This document shows positions 6,995 through 14,685 of a stretch of DNA of 27,212 nucleotides, one piece after another. Made by a program: the position numbers and the translations under genes. Where the stretch lies: assembly GCA_002335425.1 (NCBI GenBank), contig DDCB01000037.1, positions 1 through 27,212 of the forward strand. The letters are read 5' to 3'. Below the pieces are notes generated by a model. That model was not told where the DNA came from, did not search any database, and worked only from the letters and a program-made list of their open reading frames with translations. Each line of letters opens with the position of its first letter. The first letter of the stretch is position 1. Origin of the DNA: Chthonomonas sp. UBA2017. Lineage in GTDB: Bacteria > Armatimonadota > Fimbriimonadia > Fimbriimonadales > Fimbriimonadaceae.

Positions 6995-8818
6995 ATGCTC
7001 CGAACCTTTTCTCTCGGCTTGGCCGTACTTTTGGGCTGCCTGGCTTCGGCCATGACCGTCCGCACCAGCGACACCAAGCTTTTTTTGAACGAGGTCCTGG
7101 TGGCAGAGTTCCGAGCGGCGAGCGAAGGGCTCCGGCCCGACCAGCGGGCTCAGCAGGCGGCGGCACAGCTTCGGCGAGTGGCCAGCGACGCCAAGCCATC
7201 GGTCAAAGCTCGGGGTGAAAATCGACAAATCTTGATGGGCACCCGTGTCCTTTGGACCTGGACTCAACTCGACGCCCGAGCTGCCGAGACGAGTCTGAGT
7301 GACCTCGCCAAGCAGACCGTGGATCGATTGGAGAGAGCCCGCACTCTTGCACCGGTCGCCAAGACCTTGGACACAGTCGTCTTGCCGGTCGGGCGGGCCG
7401 TCTCGCTTGGCCTGATCGGCTCGCAAGTCCGAGTGGCAGCTTTACAAGCTCCCCCTGATTCTGGGATCAGGTTTTCGCTCGGAGAAGCTGGGCCCCAAGC
7501 GACCGCGAGCAAGGTCGGGCAGTATCCGATCCAGATCCGATGGGGCAGCACCGAGCTGTCGATGACGCTGACGGTTCTGCCCTACGCGGCCCAAATCCCC
7601 GCAACCTTGGCCGTGGATGTTGCAGGTGCGCCGGCATCGGCCCAGAGCGTGAGGGTCGCTGTGACTCGCGCCATCGAACTCGGGGTGGTCCGAGAGCCCG
7701 GCGCTCAGCTCAGCTATAGCTTAGGGAGTCTCTCCCCGGTCGAGCGAGGGCAGGTGAGGACCGTCCCGGTGACGGTCCGGGCAACGGCGCCGAACGCCTT
7801 CGAACAGTCGGCGACAATGTCCATCCGAGTGAGGAACTTAGGCAGCCTCTTTCAACCCGAGCAAGAGCTTTGGTATTGCAACGACCCCGAGAACGTGACC
7901 CAGTTCCAAAGCCTGTTTATGGCGAACTTGCGCGCCGAACGACCGGCACGGATTTTGTATCACCACCTGAACGCGATGCGACAGCCGATGACGATCTTGG
8001 TCGGGGTGGCGAATCGCAGCGACAAACCCGCACAGATATTTCAGATCCTGGGCGATGGCGAGCCGCATCTCAATCCGGTTCTAGTTGGATATCAAGCCGC
8101 CGACCGCTTCTGGACCGAGTACGAAAACCAGAGCGGGGTCGTGCTGACGATTCCACCGCAAAGCTGGGTGCCGATTGTCGCCCGGCCCCTGGCTTCGGGC
8201 GCGACGATGTCGGGTCTGGGCTATCTTCGATTGTTGCCAGGCGGACCCGAGCAGCTCGACGTCAAGGCCTTCTCCGCCTACACCCTCTCGCTGAGCCCCC
8301 AGATCCGAACAGCCTCCACGACGGGCCAGCCCTGGGCCTATGTGCCGCCACTTTCGCCCGAGTCGATTTTTCGAGGCTTCCAGCCGGACCCAGTGCACAT
8401 CTATCCGAACCCATTTCGGACGGAGGAGGTCAAGTTCGAGGTCGGCGGAAGGTTTACGTTCATCCGAATTGGCGAGCGGGCGATCCCCTCGCAGGTCCCG
8501 GATCGGTTTTTGAGCGGCAACTTTGGGGTGCACTACACCGTTCGGGTGGACCTGAAGAACCCCCTTCTGACTCCGGCCCAGGTTGAAGTTGTTTTTGTCG
8601 CGAGCGCCGGCTACTCGGGGGGCTTGTTCCTCGTCAACGGGCAGTACATCCGGACAAAGCTCTTGCAGCCGCAAGGCGAAGAGCGGATTTGCCGGATTCG
8701 ATTAGAACCAGGAGAATCGAGGAGCGTGACGATCCAGACGATCCCATTATCCGGGAGTAGCTATCCAGCGACCCTGGCGGTTCGGCCGATCGACACGATG
8801 GGAGGCCCCGGGCGATGA
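6995..8818 (+). CDS. Secreted protein of unknown function
   Basis: From the ATG at 6995 the protein has 607 residues. It starts with a clear signal peptide (MLRTFSLGLAVLLGCLASAM, cleavage expected near residue 20), so it is exported. Residues 25-115 contain LFLNEVLVAEFRA...GLRPDQRAQQAAAQLRR and a following ILMGTRVLWTW segment. This resembles an N-terminal extracytoplasmic domain seen on various secreted or membrane proteins, but I cannot name it firmly. The rest is rich in predicted beta strands, as in surface or chaperone-like Ig-type folds. I recognise no enzyme motif. It is the first gene of a three-gene operon: its stop overlaps the TPR gene start (ATGA). The longer frame from 6878 is rejected because it would bury the signal peptide. 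Confidence 0.8.
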   Translation: MLRTFSLGLAVLLGCLASAMTVRTSDTKLFLNEVLVAEFRAASEGLRPDQRAQQAAAQLRRVASDAKPSVKARGENRQILMGTRVLWTWTQLDARAAETSLSDLAKQTVDRLERARTLAPVAKTLDTVVLPVGRAVSLGLIGSQVRVAALQAPPDSGIRFSLGEAGPQATASKVGQYPIQIRWGSTELSMTLTVLPYAAQIPATLAVDVAGAPASAQSVRVAVTRAIELGVVREPGAQLSYSLGSLSPVERGQVRTVPVTVRATAPNAFEQSATMSIRVRNLGSLFQPEQELWYCNDPENVTQFQSLFMANLRAERPARILYHHLNAMRQPMTILVGVANRSDKPAQIFQILGDGEPHLNPVLVGYQAADRFWTEYENQSGVVLTIPPQSWVPIVARPLASGATMSGLGYLRLLPGGPEQLDVKAFSAYTLSLSPQIRTASTTGQPWAYVPPLSPESIFRGFQPDPVHIYPNPFRTEEVKFEVGGRFTFIRIGERAIPSQVPDRFLSGNFGVHYTVRVDLKNPLLTPAQVEVVFVASAGYSGGLFLVNGQYIRTKLLQPQGEERICRIRLEPGESRSVTIQTIPLSGSSYPATLAVRPIDTMGGPGR

Positions 8819-9666
8819 ATCCACAAGACCTGAAGATTGCCGAGCTGTTCGACTTGGGGGCGGATGCTGAATCCGCGGAGGCGACGACCGCCGTTGGGGT
8901 CGATGCCGAAGAGAGCCGAGAGCTCGGCCAAGCGGCCCTCCAAGATGGAGACTTTGAGACGGCCCTCCAACACTTTCAGCGAGCCATCGACGAGCAAGGC
9001 CTCGACCCGGCGACGGTTTCGCTGGAGATGGCGGCGAGTCATGAGGCGATGGGCCGTTCGGCCCAAGCCTTGCGGCTCTATCGCCGAGCGCGACGCGCGC
9101 ACGACGACGCGCAGATTCAGGTGGCGGTCGCGGAAATCTATCGGCGCGAAGGGCGGACCCGCAAAGCCATCGAGGAGCTTCGCCTGGCGATTGAAGCTCA
9201 GCCCGCAGCCTCTTTTTTGCACTACAAAATGGCAGAGGCGTGCCGAAATCTCAAGCTTTATCAGGGGGCTTATGCGGCCATCCAGAATGCCATTGTGTTC
9301 GCGCCCGACGACCCTTTCTATCACTACTGGCAGACCGATCTGCTCGTCGAGATGGGCCTGTTTCCCGCCGCGATCGAATCGGCTCGGTCCGCGATTGAGC
9401 TTTCGCCGGGCGACGACCATCTCTACCTCCTCGCCTCCATCGCTTTCTGGGGCGACGGCAAGCTCGACCAGGCGATCAAAGCCGCCCGACTGGCGAGCGA
9501 TTTGAACCCGGATCGACATCTTTACCACGGGCTGCTCTATCGCTTGCTCCGGGCCGACGGCAAGGAGCTGGAGGCTGACCAAGAGTTGGTTCGAGCCAAG
9601 AAGATGGATCGATACGACCTCGATTACCTGGGCCGACTGTTAGCCCTGATCCCGAGCGCTTCGTGA
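8815..9666 (+). CDS. Tetratricopeptide repeat protein
   Basis: A 283-residue soluble protein made largely of helical TPR-type repeats. Visible units include LGQAALQDGDFETALQHFQR (about residues 42-61), ASHEAMGRSAQALRLYRRA, VAEIYRREGRTRKAIEELRL, MAEACRNLKLYQGAYAAIQN and LASIAFWGDGKLDQAIKAAR, with the usual small-residue/aromatic spacing of 34 residues. TPR proteins act as protein-protein scaffolds; no enzymatic domain is present and no signal peptide is seen. It starts within the stop of the secreted-protein gene (ATGA) and ends within the GTG start of rsmG (GTGA), so all three are translationally coupled. The partner is unknown. Confidence 0.9.
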   Translation: MNPQDLKIAELFDLGADAESAEATTAVGVDAEESRELGQAALQDGDFETALQHFQRAIDEQGLDPATVSLEMAASHEAMGRSAQALRLYRRARRAHDDAQIQVAVAEIYRREGRTRKAIEELRLAIEAQPAASFLHYKMAEACRNLKLYQGAYAAIQNAIVFAPDDPFYHYWQTDLLVEMGLFPAAIESARSAIELSPGDDHLYLLASIAFWGDGKLDQAIKAARLASDLNPDRHLYHGLLYRLLRADGKELEADQELVRAKKMDRYDLDYLGRLLALIPSAS

Positions 9667-10343
9667 ACCGAGCGGCTCTGCACCACGGTGCCCAGGAGTT
9701 AGGACTCGATCTCTCCGACGAGGCGTTGCACCAACTTGAGCAGTTCGAGGAGGCTCTGTACGTGGTCAATCAACAGACCAACTTGACCCGGGTGCCTCGG
9801 GAGGAGTGTTGGCAACGGCATTTTTTGGACTCCCTGCTGGTGAGCTCGCTGATTCCGATTGGGGTCCACGTGTTGGATATAGGAACTGGCCCTGGATTTC
9901 CGGCTTGGCCGCTGGCCCTGGCGCGGCCCGATTTGACGGTCGTCGCCGCCGATAGCGCCCACAAGATGACCGATTTCTTGCGCCAGTTTCCGCTCCCCAA
10001 TTTGATCGTGGCAGCGGTGCGCATCGAAGAACAACGTTGGAGCCAAGAGTTCGATTTGATCACGGGCCGGGCCTTTGCCCCGTTGGCGGTGATGCTCGAA
10101 GTCGCTTCGCGGGCATGTCGAGTCGGAGGCGCAATCGTTCCCTTTCGCACGCCGATCGAGCAGCCTTTGGCCCAAGCATTTCCCGCGGAAAAACTCGGGC
10201 TGTACTTGGAGTCCAACGTCCTGGTTCGCCTGAGCGGCACCGACGTGGTGAGGTACTTCCCCACTTTTCGCAAGCAGACCCGAACACCCCAGCCGTATCC
10301 ACGGCCATGGGCAAAGATCAAGAAGAATCCAATCTCGGCTTAG
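9663..10343 (+). CDS. rsmG: 16S rRNA (guanine-N7)-methyltransferase G
   Basis: A 226-residue SAM-dependent methyltransferase of the RsmG (GidB) family, which modifies a conserved guanine in the 530 loop of 16S rRNA; loss of function gives low-level streptomycin resistance in several bacteria. The family's N-terminal block NQQTNLTRV (residues 36-44) and HFLDSL are present, followed by the SAM-binding VLDIGTGPGFP (70-80) and the acidic loop VVAADSAHKMTDFLR. The GTG start at 9663 overlaps the TPR gene stop, and the true first residue is Met. It is usually found near gidA, parA or parB; here it sits at the end of an unrelated operon. The stop overlaps the pstB stop by four bases (TTAG). Confidence 0.95.
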   Translation: MNRAALHHGAQELGLDLSDEALHQLEQFEEALYVVNQQTNLTRVPREECWQRHFLDSLLVSSLIPIGVHVLDIGTGPGFPAWPLALARPDLTVVAADSAHKMTDFLRQFPLPNLIVAAVRIEEQRWSQEFDLITGRAFAPLAVMLEVASRACRVGGAIVPFRTPIEQPLAQAFPAEKLGLYLESNVLVRLSGTDVVRYFPTFRKQTRTPQPYPRPWAKIKKNPISA

Positions 10344-11134
10344 CCGAAGCGGCCCGAGATATAGTCCATCGTTCGCTTTTCTTGCGGGTTCAGGAACATC
10401 TCGCGGGTGGTATTAAATTCGACGAGTTCACCCAACATGAAGAAGGCCGTGTAGTCCGCTGCCCGCTGGGCTTGCTGCATATTGTGGGTGACGATGACGA
10501 TGGTGAATTGGGTCTTGAGCTCGGCGATCAAGTCCTCGATCCGCATTGTAGCGACCGGGTCCAGCGCCGAGCAAGGCTCATCCATCAGGATGACTTGAGG
10601 ATCGACGGCCATCGTCCGGGCAATGCAGAGCCGCTGTTGCTGGCCGCCTGACAGGGCTAAGGCGCTCTGAGAGAGTTTGTCTTTGACTTCGTTCCAAAGG
10701 AAGCTCTTACTGAGACACCGCTCCACGATGATGTCGAGCTCGGCTTTTTTTCGGATCCCGTGAATTCGGGGGCCGTAGGCGATGTTGTCGTAGATCGACA
10801 TCGGGAACGGATTGGGCTTCTGAAAGACCATGCCGATGTGCTTGCGCAGAGCAACTGGATCCACGCCCGGGGCATAAATGTCGCTTCCGTCGACGAGGAG
10901 CTTTCCGGTCAGCTTGCTCCCATCGATCAGGTCGTTCATCCGGTTGATGCAGCGGAGGAAGGTGGACTTTCCACAGCCTGACGGACCGATGAGCGCCGTC
11001 ACCCGATGGCTCGGCATGGCGATATTGACGTCTTTGAGCGCGTGGAACGAGCCGTAATGAAAGTCTACTTTCTCAGCCCGAATCTTCGGCAATTCGAAGC
11101 GCTCGTCAGTCTCAGACAGAACCGTCTGCACCAT
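10340..11134 (-). CDS. pstB: Phosphate ABC transporter ATP-binding protein
   Basis: The ATPase of the high-affinity phosphate importer PstSCAB. From the ATG at 11134 it has 264 residues. It shows Walker A GPSGCGKST (50-58), the PstB-typical Q-loop VFQKPNPFPMSIYDNI (103-118), signature LSGGQQQR (161-168), Walker B with DEPCSALDP (185-193) and the H-loop VTHNMQQAQR. An upstream ATG at 11155 is in frame, but a TACAGT hexamer (11146-11141) six bases before the 11134 start argues for the shorter form. pstS, pstC, pstA and phoU are not adjacent, so the ATPase is encoded apart from its permease. A Pho-box-like direct repeat lies upstream. Confidence 0.95.
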   Translation of the reverse strand: MVQTVLSETDERFELPKIRAEKVDFHYGSFHALKDVNIAMPSHRVTALIGPSGCGKSTFLRCINRMNDLIDGSKLTGKLLVDGSDIYAPGVDPVALRKHIGMVFQKPNPFPMSIYDNIAYGPRIHGIRKKAELDIIVERCLSKSFLWNEVKDKLSQSALALSGGQQQRLCIARTMAVDPQVILMDEPCSALDPVATMRIEDLIAELKTQFTIVIVTHNMQQAQRAADYTAFFMLGELVEFNTTREMFLNPQEKRTMDYISGRFG

Positions 11135-11140
11135 AGCCGT

Positions 11141-11175
11141 ACTGTATTGGAGCATTGTTAAGAACCGATTAACAA
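11141..11175 (-). promoter_or_regulatory. Candidate pstB promoter with Pho-box-like direct repeat
   Basis: On the minus strand TTGTTAA (11175-11169) and TTCTTAA (11164-11158) match at six of seven bases and start exactly 11 bases apart. A TACAGT hexamer (11146-11141) lies 11 bases further on, and the pstB ATG follows after six more bases. Phosphate-regulon activators (PhoB/PhoP family) bind 11-bp-phased direct repeats placed about 10 bases upstream of the -10 in place of a -35. This geometry and the pstB context fit, but the binding specificity in this organism is unknown. Confidence 0.45.
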
Positions 11176-11301
11176 AGATCGACGGGCCAGAAAATCCTCG
11201 CCGAAGCCCCGAGCCCTCCCAGCATCCAGACCTGACGAATCGAGCGGGTCTTGCCGACAATTGTCCCAGGTTTCCCCAAAAAGGGTGCCTGAGGAACAGC
11301 A

Positions 11302-11877
11302 ATGTCGGAGGCCGCAGAAGCTCCTAAGAAAAAAGGCAAACTGCCCATGATCGTCGTCATGCTTGTCGTCCTGTTGGCCGGCGGCTTTTTTGGCATGAAG
11401 ATGAAGGGGGGCGGTGAAAAGAAAGAGCCGGAGATCAAGCTCGGCGAGATTCACGAACTTGAGCCGTTCTTGGTGAACCTCAGCAACCCGTCGGACTACG
11501 TCCACACCAAAATTTCGCTTCAGACCAAGGAAGGGTTCGACAAAAAGGGGTTCGAAAAAAACCTCGCCGCGGTTCGAGATGCGATCATTGCCGTCGTCGG
11601 CAGCAAGCGAATGAGCCAGGTGAACACCGAAGTCGGCCGGGCCCTACTGAAGAGAGAGATCGCAGCCAAGGTCAATGCCGCACTGTTGATGCTCGACCCG
11701 AAAAAGGAAGAAGAGAAAGACAAGGACGACAAGAAGTCGCAGAAAGACGACAAAAAGGAGTCCAAAGAGTCTAACGAAGTCGAAGAGCCCTCTGAACCCG
11801 AGCACCCCGATTGGGATTCCGACACTGGACCCGTGCTGAAGGTCTACTTCACCGAATTCACCACTCAGCAAGGCTAG
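11302..11877 (+). CDS. fliL: Flagellar basal body-associated protein FliL, with charged insert
   Basis: A 191-residue single-pass membrane protein. A short lysine-rich cytoplasmic N terminus is followed by a membrane helix (about residues 14-31) and a periplasmic domain, as in FliL, which surrounds the stator units and supports motor torque. Family features are ELEPFLVNLSNPSDYVHTKISL (52-73) and the final strand GPVLKVYFTEFTTQ (176-189). Between helix and last strand, residues 133-175 form an unusual lysine/glutamate/aspartate-rich segment that ordinary FliL proteins lack. GAGGAA lies five bases before the ATG. No other flagellar gene is in the window. Confidence 0.85.
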   Translation: MSEAAEAPKKKGKLPMIVVMLVVLLAGGFFGMKMKGGGEKKEPEIKLGEIHELEPFLVNLSNPSDYVHTKISLQTKEGFDKKGFEKNLAAVRDAIIAVVGSKRMSQVNTEVGRALLKREIAAKVNAALLMLDPKKEEEKDKDDKKSQKDDKKESKESNEVEEPSEPEHPDWDSDTGPVLKVYFTEFTTQQG

Positions 11878-11879
11878 GG

Positions 11880-11909
11880 CTGACATGCGGGCTCGCGGAC
11901 CCGTAGACT
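11880..11909 (+). promoter_or_regulatory. Promoter of the ubiX operon
   Basis: CTGACA (11880-11885, five of six bases of TTGACA) and TAGACT (11904-11909) are separated by 18 bases. The ubiX ATG follows seven bases after the -10, so the transcript probably starts at or next to the start codon and is leaderless. The -35 begins just after the fliL stop codon. Confidence 0.6.
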
Positions 11910-11916
11910 GGGGCGG

Positions 11917-12513
11917 ATGAGCACAGGAAAACTGGTCGTCGGCGTGACGGGCGCAAGCGGAGCAATCTATGCTCAGCGGTTCTTGATTCAAGCAGCCCGG
12001 CGATATGACCAGGTGTTCTTGACCCTGAGCGATCAGGCCATCGACGTCGCCTTGACCGAGCTCGGCGTCGCCCCTCAGCGATCTCAGTTTTCAACTCTGG
12101 CCTGGCTTGGCGAGGAGTTCCCCAACATCCGGTTGCTGAACGAGCGGGACTATTTCACCCCACCCGCAAGCGGCTCTTTTCAGCACGACGGGATGGTGAT
12201 CGTGCCTTGTTCGATGGGGACCGCCGGCCGGATCGCCCATGGAATCAGCAACGACCTCTTAAGCCGGGCCGCCGATGTCTGTCTGAAGGAAGGGCGAAAG
12301 CTCATCGTCGTCCCCCGAGAGATGCCTTGGAACGTCATCATGCTCCGCAACCTCACGACCCTCGCGGAAGCTGGAGCGACCGTCCTACCCGCGTGTCCGG
12401 CCTGGTACCAAAAGCCGAAGAGCCTCGAAGAGCTGGCCGACACGGTCGTCGCCAGAATCCTGCAGAATCTGGGACAAAAGCACGACCTGATGAAACCATG
12501 GATGGCGGAATGA
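11917..12513 (+). CDS. ubiX: Flavin prenyltransferase UbiX
   Basis: A 198-residue enzyme of the UbiX/Pad1 family, which attaches dimethylallyl to FMN to give prenylated FMN, the cofactor of UbiD-type decarboxylases. The N-terminal GVTGASGAIYAQRFL (residues 9-23) and the later VPCSMGTAGRIAHGISNDLL, VVPREMPWNVIMLRNL and PACPAWYQKP are the characteristic FMN- and prenyl-phosphate-binding blocks, in the right order. No ubiD is in the window. The gene has no evident ribosome binding site but a good promoter directly upstream. Its stop overlaps the start of the next gene (ATGA), so the two are coupled. Confidence 0.96.
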   Translation: MSTGKLVVGVTGASGAIYAQRFLIQAARRYDQVFLTLSDQAIDVALTELGVAPQRSQFSTLAWLGEEFPNIRLLNERDYFTPPASGSFQHDGMVIVPCSMGTAGRIAHGISNDLLSRAADVCLKEGRKLIVVPREMPWNVIMLRNLTTLAEAGATVLPACPAWYQKPKSLEELADTVVARILQNLGQKHDLMKPWMAE

Positions 12514-13412
12514 AAAAAATTGTGATTGCCGGCGGAAGCGGATTCGTGGGTCAGGCCTTGATCCGTGAGTTCAAGAAGGAGTTCGAGATCGTCATTCTCG
12601 GGCGAAGTTCGAAGAACCTTCGGCACGCCCGGTCGGTGGTCTGGGACGCTAGAAACCTTGGGCCATGGGCCGAGGAGCTTGAAGGAGCGGCGGCCGTCAT
12701 CAATTTGACGGGCGAGCCGATCGCCCAACGCCTGAACGACGACGTCATGGCCCGGCTCCTTTCGAGCCGCGTCGACAGCACCGTCGTTTTGGCCGACGCT
12801 CTGGAGAAGACCCAGAATCCGCCGCCGGTCTGGGTCAATGCGAGCGCCATCGGGATCTATGGCGAAACGGGCGATCGCGAGACGTCCGAGGGCGGAGCTT
12901 TGGGGCCGGCCGGACACTACCTGACCCGGATTTGTAAGGCTTGGGAAGAGGCAGTGCAGATCCGATCGCTACCACAGACCCGCCGAGTCATTCTCCGGAT
13001 CGGCTTGGTGCTTGGGCCCGAAGGTGGCTTGCTAGAAAAAATGGTCAAGCTCGCCCGCTCGGGGCTCGGCGGCCGAGCCGGGAGTGGCGAGCAGTACATG
13101 AGCTGGATTCACCAAAGCGACCTCGCCCGCATGATGCGATGGGCGATCGAAAATCCGGTCGAGGGTGTCTTCAACGGGACCGCTCCCAGCCCGGTCACCA
13201 ACGAAGTCTTTATGGCTGAAGTTCGACGGGCGGTGCGTGCGATCTGGTCCCCGCCCGCTCCGGAGGCCGCGATTCGCCTGGCGATGAAGGTCACTGGGAT
13301 GGACCCCGAGTTAGTCCTTCGGAGTCAGCGAATCGTTCCCGCGAGAGCGACCGGCCTTGGATTTCAATTCGAGTTCCCCAAGCTCCGCGCCGCCTTGGAA
13401 GACCTTTTGTAA
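12510..13412 (+). CDS. TIGR01777 family epimerase (atypical SDR, YfcH-like)
   Basis: A 300-residue NAD(P)-binding protein of the atypical short-chain dehydrogenase group TIGR01777 (E. coli YfcH). The ATG at 12510 gives the proper N terminus MKKIVIAGGSGFVGQAL with the nucleotide-binding GGSGFVG at residues 8-14. Further hallmarks are NASAIGIYGETGD (110-122), RIGLVLGPEGGLL (163-175), SWIHQSDLARMM (198-209) and GVFNGTAPSPVTN (219-231), followed by the small C-terminal DUF1731 helical domain. The classical YxxxK dyad is not present in standard form, as is usual in this subgroup. Its substrate is unknown. The frame extends upstream inside ubiX but without similarity there, and the ATGA overlap marks the true start. 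Confidence 0.93.
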   Translation: MKKIVIAGGSGFVGQALIREFKKEFEIVILGRSSKNLRHARSVVWDARNLGPWAEELEGAAAVINLTGEPIAQRLNDDVMARLLSSRVDSTVVLADALEKTQNPPPVWVNASAIGIYGETGDRETSEGGALGPAGHYLTRICKAWEEAVQIRSLPQTRRVILRIGLVLGPEGGLLEKMVKLARSGLGGRAGSGEQYMSWIHQSDLARMMRWAIENPVEGVFNGTAPSPVTNEVFMAEVRRAVRAIWSPPAPEAAIRLAMKVTGMDPELVLRSQRIVPARATGLGFQFEFPKLRAALEDLL

Positions 13413-13436
13413 TCCAGAGGCTCTTTCGGGTAGCGT
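13407..13436 (+). promoter_or_regulatory. Candidate promoter of the alcohol dehydrogenase gene
   Basis: TTGTAA (13407-13412, including the stop codon of the preceding gene) and TAGCGT (13431-13436) are 18 bases apart. The dehydrogenase ATG follows nine bases after the -10, and no ribosome binding site is seen. The -10 match is moderate. Confidence 0.4.
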
Positions 13437-13445
13437 CTGGACACC

Positions 13446-14489
13446 ATGAGCTTGCCGACTGCTGCCTACGCCACCCACGGACCGACAGAATCCCTCCAGC
13501 CCTTCAGTTTCGAACGTCGCGATCCGCTGGAATTTGATGTTCTGATTGAGATCTTGTATTGCGGGGTCTGCCATTCGGACCTGCATTTTGCCCGCAACGA
13601 ATGGGGGATGTCGCAATACCCGATGGTGCCTGGGCATGAGATCGTCGGCGTCGTTCGAGCCGTTGGGAGCAGGGTCACTCGATTTCGCGAAGGCGACCAG
13701 GTCGGGGTCGGGTGCTTTGTGGATTCGTGCCGGTCGTGCCCGATGTGCTTATCGGGCGAAGAGCAGTATTGCGATCAAGCGATCTATACCTACAACGGCC
13801 CCGACAAGGTGATGGGAGGCTTGACCTTCGGGGGGTATTCAACCCAGATCGTCGTGGACGAAAACTATGTCGTTCGTGTCCCCGACTCTCTGCCTCTCGA
13901 CGCGGCGGCCCCGCTCCTTTGCGCCGGGATCACGACCTATTCCCCGCTGCGGCACTTTGGGGTGCGTGAAGGGCAGTCGGTCGGCATCATCGGGTTGGGT
14001 GGACTCGGCCATATGGGCGTGAAGTTTGCCCGGGCCATGGGGACCCACGTGACGGTCTTGAGTCATTCGCCCAGCAAGCAAGCGGACGCCGAGCGGCTGG
14101 GAACTCATGACTTCGTGGTGACCTCAGAACCCGAAGCGTTCGAGGCCCATGCAAATCGGTTCGATTTTTTGTTGGACACAGTCTCAGCGGCTCACGATCT
14201 GGGGCCGTACCTCTCGCTTCTGAAGCCCGACGGCCGGATGGTGTTAGTGGGGCTGCCCGATCCGAGTCCGTTGAGCGCGTTTCCGTTGATTTTCCGCCGC
14301 CGGTCGTTGAGCGGCTCGCTGATCGGCGGGATTCGGGAAACCCAAGAAATGCTTAATTTCTGTGGTGAGAAGAACATCACTTGCGACATCGAACTCATCC
14401 GGATGGACCAGATCAACGAAGCTTATGAGCGCATGCTCCGGAGCGACGTCCGCTACCGCTTCGTCATCGACATGGCCACCCTGCGCTAG
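13446..14489 (+). CDS. Zinc-dependent NAD(P)-dependent alcohol dehydrogenase (CAD/YahK type)
   Basis: A 347-residue medium-chain dehydrogenase, closest in look to the cinnamyl-alcohol-dehydrogenase/YahK group, which reduces a broad range of aldehydes with NADPH. Catalytic zinc ligands are Cys42 (GVCHSDLH), His64 (VPGHE) and Cys159. Structural zinc ligands are Cys95, Cys98, Cys101 and Cys109. The Rossmann loop is GLGGLGHMG (183-191). The SHSPSK segment (206-211) after the second strand lacks the acidic residue that selects NAD, which suggests NADP preference. Length is normal. It is probably monocistronic, with a promoter between it and the preceding gene. The physiological substrate cannot be deduced. 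Confidence 0.94.
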   Translation: MSLPTAAYATHGPTESLQPFSFERRDPLEFDVLIEILYCGVCHSDLHFARNEWGMSQYPMVPGHEIVGVVRAVGSRVTRFREGDQVGVGCFVDSCRSCPMCLSGEEQYCDQAIYTYNGPDKVMGGLTFGGYSTQIVVDENYVVRVPDSLPLDAAAPLLCAGITTYSPLRHFGVREGQSVGIIGLGGLGHMGVKFARAMGTHVTVLSHSPSKQADAERLGTHDFVVTSEPEAFEAHANRFDFLLDTVSAAHDLGPYLSLLKPDGRMVLVGLPDPSPLSAFPLIFRRRSLSGSLIGGIRETQEMLNFCGEKNITCDIELIRMDQINEAYERMLRSDVRYRFVIDMATLR

Positions 14490-14530
14490 TGGGGGCGGAT
14501 TTTTCTGGGTCTGGGCCCTTGGCCTCGGAC

Positions 14531-14576
14531 GCCAGGGCTCACGCCCTTCGCTGGGTGATGTCGCCCCTTCGGGGCT
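14531..14576. repeat. REP-like two-hairpin repeat, copy A
   Basis: On the minus strand this 46-base unit holds two small hairpins, GCCCC-GAA-GGGGC and GGGC-GTGA-GCCC, separated by a linker with CGACATC and AGCGAA. The gapless alignment to copy B (26691-26736) matches 36 of 46 bases. It begins seven bases after the 3' end of tRNA-Ser and could act as its terminator or processing signal. No transposase gene is near. Confidence 0.7.
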
Positions 14577-14583
14577 AACTGGA

Positions 14584-14667
14584 GGAGGGAAGGGGATTCG
14601 AACCCCTGAGACGTTGCCGCCTAACGGTTTTCAAGACCGCCGCAATCGACCACTCTGCCATCCCTCC
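14584..14667 (-). tRNA. tRNA-Ser (anticodon UGA)
   Basis: An 84-base type II tRNA read on the minus strand. The acceptor arms GGAGGGA and TCCCTCC pair fully. The anticodon arm is GCGGT-CTTGAAA-ACCGT with anticodon TGA, which decodes UCA and other UCN codons. A long variable arm follows, and the T arm is AGGGG-TTCGAAT-CCCCT. CCA is not encoded. It lies 18 bases downstream of the lemA stop on the same strand and may be on the same transcript. Confidence 0.97.
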
Positions 14668-14685
14668 ACCCGGGAGGTTACCCGC

